From Aquimarina mycalae (GTDB taxonomy: Bacteria; Bacteroidota; Bacteroidia; Flavobacteriales; Flavobacteriaceae): a stretch of DNA of 64,000 nucleotides. Under the pieces are notes generated by a model that saw nothing but the letters and a program-made list of their open reading frames with translations, searched no databases and was not told where the DNA came from. The DNA lies in the NCBI RefSeq assembly GCF_029906345.1, contig NZ_JARYGY010000008.1:1-64000 (forward strand), written 5' to 3'. The stretch's first letter is position 1. Each line of letters begins with the position of its first letter. The translations under genes and the position numbers were made by a program. Of the stretch, positions 60,271-64,000 are shown piece after piece.

Positions 60271-61881
60271 TTATTTATCTAAAACCAATTCTGGCTCTTC
60301 AATATTTGTTTTAACTTCGAATTGATTACTCGTATTTTTCTCTCCGCCAGCTTTTAATGCTTTGTCGCCAGCAAAGAATGTTTTATGATCATCACCTAGG
60401 TCAGAACCTGCCATACGTTGGTGTTTTACACAAGATACACCCTTACGTATTTCCTGACGTTGTACAGAATCTACATATGCTAACATTCCTTCATCTCCAA
60501 AATAACCTTCTACAAGATCATTCATATGTAATGCAGTCGTATGATACGTTGGTAATGTAATCAAGTGATGGAATACACCAGCATCACGAGAAGCTTCTGC
60601 CTGAAAGATGCGAATCATTTCATCTGCTCTGTTTGATAATTCTGTACCATCGTATCTTGCATCCATTAGCTCTGCACGATTGTAAGCAGAGGTATCTTCA
60701 CCTTGTTCTACCATTAGATCAAATGCCTGTTGGCGGAAGTTGATCGTCCAGTTAAAAGATGGAGAATTGTTATATACTAATTTGGCATTTGGTACCTGTT
60801 CTTTTACACGATTTACCATATGTGCGATTTGCTTCACATTTGGAGTTGGAGTCTCAATCCATAATAAATCTGCACCATTCTCCAGGCTGGTAATACAATC
60901 CAATACCACTCGGTCGATATTAGAACCTTCTTTGAATTTATATAAACCATTAGGCATTCTTACAGGACGAACTAATTTACCATCACGTTTGAATAATACA
61001 TCGTTTTCATTCACCTCATCTATACGTACTTCTTCTGCTTCTACAAAATCCATATATTTTGATGCCAAGTCACCTTCTTCCATAGATACAGGTAGTTTTT
61101 GTGTCAAACCAGCGCCTTCAGAATCCGTTCGGGCAACAATTACACCTTCGTCTACACCTAGTTCTAAGAAAGCATATCGAAGTGCATTTAACTTAGCAAT
61201 AAAATCTTCATGTGGTACAGTTACTTTACCATCTTGGTGACCACATTGCTTAGCATCTGATACTTGATTTTCGATCTGAAGTGCACAAGCACCAGCTTCA
61301 ATCATTTTTTTGGCTAAAAGATAGGTTGCTTCTTCATTACCAAAACCTGCATCAATATCTGCAATGATAGGAACTACATGAGTTTCAAAATTATCAATCT
61401 CTGCTTGCACATCTTCTCCAGCATCTAAACGACGAAAAAGATCATTTAATTCTACAGCATCAGCTTGGCGTAAAAAAGTATATATCTCTTCGATTAACTT
61501 AGGAACTGAAGTTTTTTCGTGCATAGATTGATCTGGTAACGGTCCTAACTCTGAGCGCAATGCTGCTACCATCCAACCAGAAAGATATAGGTAAGTTTTA
61601 TCAGTCGTACCTTTATGCTTTTTTACAGCAATCATCTTTTGTTGGGCAACAAAACCATGCCAGCAACCTAATGATTGTGTGTAATTTACACTATTGGCAT
61701 CATATTCAGCCATATCTTTACGCATAATAGATGCTGTGTACTTAGCAATATCTAATCCTGTTTTAAATCTATTTTGTACAGCAATACGAGCAGCGTTTTC
61801 TGGGTTAATGGTTGCCCAGGTATTTCCATGTTTTGCCTTTAGTTTGCGTACAATATCAAGCGTCGAATGATAATTAGTCAT
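60271..61881 (-). CDS. aceA: Isocitrate lyase (glyoxylate shunt)
   Basis: 536 residues; cleaves isocitrate to glyoxylate and succinate in the cytosol, allowing growth on acetate or fatty acids. The signature K-x-C-G-H is present as K211-Q-C213-G-H215 with C213 as catalytic base, and the Mg/substrate loop 'ADIDAGFGN' at 174-182. Length matches the long (eukaryote and AceA2-like) form, not the 434-residue enterobacterial one. Malate synthase is not adjacent, unlike in many relatives. Control probably comes through the palindrome at 62216. Confidence 0.97.
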   Translation of the reverse strand: MTNYHSTLDIVRKLKAKHGNTWATINPENAARIAVQNRFKTGLDIAKYTASIMRKDMAEYDANSVNYTQSLGCWHGFVAQQKMIAVKKHKGTTDKTYLYLSGWMVAALRSELGPLPDQSMHEKTSVPKLIEEIYTFLRQADAVELNDLFRRLDAGEDVQAEIDNFETHVVPIIADIDAGFGNEEATYLLAKKMIEAGACALQIENQVSDAKQCGHQDGKVTVPHEDFIAKLNALRYAFLELGVDEGVIVARTDSEGAGLTQKLPVSMEEGDLASKYMDFVEAEEVRIDEVNENDVLFKRDGKLVRPVRMPNGLYKFKEGSNIDRVVLDCITSLENGADLLWIETPTPNVKQIAHMVNRVKEQVPNAKLVYNNSPSFNWTINFRQQAFDLMVEQGEDTSAYNRAELMDARYDGTELSNRADEMIRIFQAEASRDAGVFHHLITLPTYHTTALHMNDLVEGYFGDEGMLAYVDSVQRQEIRKGVSCVKHQRMAGSDLGDDHKTFFAGDKALKAGGEKNTSNQFEVKTNIEEPELVLDK

Positions 61882-61925
61882 AATCTTGTTTTTAATTTTT
61901 ATTTTAGGTTAATGTCTTTGTTTAA

Positions 61926-62012
61926 CTATTGTTTTTTTTGAGCGTTGTAATCAATTGTGTTATTAACAGCCCAATTTGTAACCAATGTTTTAGTCTTTAC
62001 TTGAGATTTCAT
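61926..62012 (-). CDS. Possible 28-residue leader or remnant ORF
   Basis: ATG to TAG, 28 codons starting M-K-S-Q-V-K-T-K-T, 44 nt before aceA. Its ATG overlaps the stop of another open frame (ATGA). It could be a leader peptide, a remnant of a lost gene or chance; codon use looks coding-like but the length proves little. Confidence 0.3.
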   Translation of the reverse strand: MKSQVKTKTLVTNWAVNNTIDYNAQKKQ

Positions 62013-62178
62013 TCTTTAGGTTTTTGTTGTTTTATTAATAATTTTAATTCTGCTCCTTGTACACCTAATAGTGTCTTCGAATTCTTTTCCGCAATTTGAT
62101 CTAGAAAATCAAAACCTCATCTTTTAATACTCCAGATTTACTAAAGCATCATATGAATTATTGTTTTTCATTGTTAAT
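62013..62178 (-). pseudogene. Possible decayed small gene upstream of aceA
   Basis: Reading leftward, an ATG near 62171 starts 15 codons (M-K-N-N-N-S-Y-D) and stops. A different frame then stays open for 38 codons, including 'GFDFLDQIAEKNSKTLLGVQ', and ends in TGA at the next ATG. One or two single-base changes would join the frames. I infer a frameshifted small gene, with low certainty. Confidence 0.3.
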
Positions 62179-62215
62179 TACAGGACAATATTATAAAAAA
62201 GTTTTTGATAAAAAA

Positions 62216-62229
62216 AGCGAACGTTCGCT
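62216..62229. promoter_or_regulatory. 14-bp perfect palindrome, aceA operator candidate
   Basis: AGCGAACGTTCGCT is fully symmetrical. A further half-site, TTCGCAAAA, lies at 62261-62268, repeating the TTCGCTAAA that forms the right arm of the palindrome. A weak minus-strand promoter (TTTTG at about 62264-62268 and TACTTTTT at about 62239-62246) would place the palindrome near the start of transcription, as for a repressor. Confidence 0.45.
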
Positions 62230-62675
62230 AAATATTTAAAAAAGTATATTTTTTTTGTGTTCGCAAAAACTATTGTTTTTAACTAAGTGTGATTAAAAAA
62301 GAATTCTAGCAATTATTTATTTTACTGATAATCAATTGATTATTTTTATTTTGAGCCGATTTTTTTATTTGTTTAATTGAATGTTTTGATTTGCTAAAAC
62401 TTAGTTTTTAAATGAATTCAGAAAGAGTAGAATATCTCGATATTTGATGAGATTGTATTGATTTTTGAGAAATTGGACGTGTTTTATAGCTATTTCATGC
62501 TATTAAATTTGATGATATTTGGTCAAGTATGAAGAGATTATAGTATAGAATTCTAACGTATGTTCTGTATTAGTTTTAAGAAGAAAAAGAGTGTAAGTGT
62601 ATTTATATTTTGTAAAAAACTTAGAGTAGAGTTTTACCTTTTACTGTTATCATAAACGATAGAAGTACTGGTTGG

Positions 62676-63893
62676 TTAATTTTGTTTGGAATAATCACTA
62701 AAGTAAATTTCAAAAGTATTATCGTAATACCCAAATTCTAAATGACAACAATAATTTTCCGAAACATCAAAATCTTCATCCCAATCCACTTTCAAATTTG
62801 GAAATTGCCCTTTCAATTTCCAATACGTAATAGATTTAGCGGGTAAAACAAATACAGAAACTTCTCGATCTAAGCTATCAAAAATGACTCTATCCTTAAT
62901 TTTATATGTAATACTATCACATTGAAGCTCTATGATTTCATCAGAATCATCATCCAGATCAATATCATTTGCTTGACTTAAATTTATCTCATATTCCGAA
63001 GAGTCAATAAAAATAACCTCATCAGTATTATTTTCAATCATTAGAGTGAAAATCATGCTATTGATTGAATCACTTTTTATAATATAATGTTCCCCTAAAT
63101 CTATTGAAATATCTTCTTCTACTAATTCTTTTTTTTCTTTAAATGAAGATTTAATTAAGGGAACTAACGCTCCAGACCAAAAATAGAATAAAGGAACTAT
63201 CACAACTAAAACAAGGCCTAAAAACTTGATATATAAACGTTTTGAGACTGTATTGAGAGTGTTTGGTTTACTTAGGCTATTAATCACAATAAACGGATGG
63301 AATAGTGAATAAATAATCAAACCAAAATAAAAAATACTTGAAATGAAAGAATTCCTTATTTTATGAAAAAAGAACAATTCCTTATCCATGAAAAAAACTA
63401 TCACTACACACATAAAAAAAATAAAACACTGTAAGCCAATACTATAAAAAAGTAAATCTATTATAGGTTTTCTCAACTCTTTTTTAAAATTTAAGGAAAA
63501 CAGATATACTAATAAATAGATGGAAGTTATACCTGGCAAGGTTGTTAAAAAAATTTCTAAAATAGAAGGCGCTTCATTAACTTCATTATATACTTCTTGA
63601 ATTAATTCTGTAGTAATAAAAATGACATCTATATATAGTCTGTTAGAACCATTTGTAACTTGAAAATAAAAATTAATCACTATAGCAATAAGAAAGTAAG
63701 AAAAGGTGAGAAATGTTAACGGGTAGACAAAAGTTTTAAAATTGTTTTGTACTTCCTTCTCATATTGAGTATATAGTTTGTGAGGGTTCCGAAAAATAAA
63801 ATAGATTGACTTTATATATTTAAAAAAAAATAATAAGAAATTTTGTAATGAATCTTCTATTTTTTTTCCAATCGATGTTGTTTCTTCTGACAT
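62676..63893 (-). CDS. Multi-pass membrane protein, Yip1/DUF3667-like
   Basis: 405 residues: cytosolic N-terminus, then about six hydrophobic segments (about 20-35, 55-80, 110-132, 145-172, 182-205 and 222-246) and a soluble C-terminal domain of about 150 residues rich in Asp/Ser. The five-helix membrane part with 'NPHKLYTQYEKEVQNNFKTFVYPLTFLTFSY' near the start recalls Yip1/DUF3667-type proteins. The exported tail is unassigned. Function unknown; it reads toward aceA but a 790-nt gap separates them. Confidence 0.75.
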   Translation of the reverse strand: MSEETTSIGKKIEDSLQNFLLFFFKYIKSIYFIFRNPHKLYTQYEKEVQNNFKTFVYPLTFLTFSYFLIAIVINFYFQVTNGSNRLYIDVIFITTELIQEVYNEVNEAPSILEIFLTTLPGITSIYLLVYLFSLNFKKELRKPIIDLLFYSIGLQCFIFFMCVVIVFFMDKELFFFHKIRNSFISSIFYFGLIIYSLFHPFIVINSLSKPNTLNTVSKRLYIKFLGLVLVVIVPLFYFWSGALVPLIKSSFKEKKELVEEDISIDLGEHYIIKSDSINSMIFTLMIENNTDEVIFIDSSEYEINLSQANDIDLDDDSDEIIELQCDSITYKIKDRVIFDSLDREVSVFVLPAKSITYWKLKGQFPNLKVDWDEDFDVSENYCCHLEFGYYDNTFEIYFSDYSKQN

Positions 63894-63949
63894 TTGGTCT
63901 TAACTCTACTTTTATGATTTTTAAATCAGAAGCTTAAATGAGAAAATAA

Positions 63950-63985
63950 AAACCCCTGTTCAAAAAAATACTTTGAATGGGGTTT
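63950..63985 (-). terminator. Minus-strand terminator of a gene beyond the window
   Basis: AAACCCC-TGTTCAAA (63950-63964) pairs with TTTGAA-TGGGGTTT (63972-63985). Read on the minus strand the stem is followed by a T-rich run. It lies upstream of the 62676-63893 gene, so it ends a leftward gene located to the right of the window. Confidence 0.65.
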
Positions 63986-64000
63986 ATACTTTAAATATAT

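Larger units (their letters stand above)
61882..62675. other. Gene-free region upstream of aceA
   Basis: About 790 nt without a convincing gene. On the minus strand it contains a 28-codon ORF (61926-62012) and, overlapping its ATG by ATGA, a run of 38 open codons without a start (about 62009-62122). In front of that lie the 14-bp palindrome and likely promoter. From about 62300 to 62675 I see only AT-rich sequence with no gene or repeat. Confidence 0.6.

Noticed and set aside
60740..61240. 166-codon ORF antisense to aceA
   Set aside because: The aceA frame is certain; the antisense ORF is a side effect of its codon use.
1..64000. CRISPR array, transposase, integrase, tRNA or rRNA
   Set aside because: Looked for regularly spaced repeats, DDE/tyrosine-recombinase proteins and RNA gene landmarks; none found.

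Overview
The window comes from an AT-rich member of the Bacteroidota, most likely a marine Flavobacteriaceae (Aquimarina- or Kordia-like). The evidence is a TAnnTTTG-type promoter, TPR/LytS kinases paired with LytTR regulators, the DUF5777 barrel, many short-signal lipoproteins and an eukaryote-length isocitrate lyase. The genus is a guess from style, not from a marker gene. I see no tRNA, rRNA, CRISPR array, transposase or integrase. Family names below are recalled from consensus patterns; no search was run.

Region 1 (1-3.8 kb, minus strand) is a compact seven-gene operon. It runs from small membrane proteins through a lipocalin-like protein to a sterol-desaturase-type di-iron enzyme and a Rieske oxygenase, and ends in a reductase cut off after 62 residues. 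Region 2 (3.9-6.7 kb, plus strand) is a divergent operon: two lipoproteins, a one-heme cytochrome c lipoprotein and a DUF5777 outer-membrane barrel. The divergent promoter carries two FNR-type palindromes, a third lies inside the minus operon, and a Crp/Fnr regulator with an FNR-like E-x-x-S-R recognition helix is encoded at 6.8-7.4 kb. This looks like one small regulon.

Region 3 (7.5-12.8 kb) holds two tandem TPR-LytS histidine kinases and one intact LytTR response regulator. A frameshifted 75-nt stump of a second regulator lies between the kinases, so a whole kinase-regulator pair was duplicated and one regulator was lost. The 3' parts of the kinase genes are almost identical.

Region 4 (12.9-60.1 kb) dominates the window. 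About 60 mostly short genes all lie on the plus strand, often overlapping or touching. Many match families known as polymorphic-toxin immunity proteins or their usual companions: SMI1/KNR4 (SUKH), Imm17-like, DUF4303, DUF6000, DUF6210, DUF6304, DUF6678, DUF6714, DUF6756, DUF7677. No toxin, Rhs shell, VgrG or secretion gene is present, so I read this as an orphan immunity-gene array. The first third is rich in lipoproteins and secreted proteins; the rest is mostly cytosolic. Unusual members include a stand-alone EF-Tu domain-III-like protein, a protein with tandem TS-N/UBA-like segments, a P-loop-like protein without its GK[ST], a transglutaminase-fold protein, a YD-repeat protein and two large leucine-rich-repeat paralogues. 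Several repeat families lie between the genes and in places flank single genes, which suggests how cassettes are gained and shuffled.

Region 5 (60.1-64 kb, minus strand) returns to core metabolism. Isocitrate lyase sits behind a shared terminator; about 790 bp of non-coding or decayed sequence upstream carries a 14-bp perfect palindrome. It is followed by a multi-pass membrane protein and a terminator belonging to a gene beyond the window.
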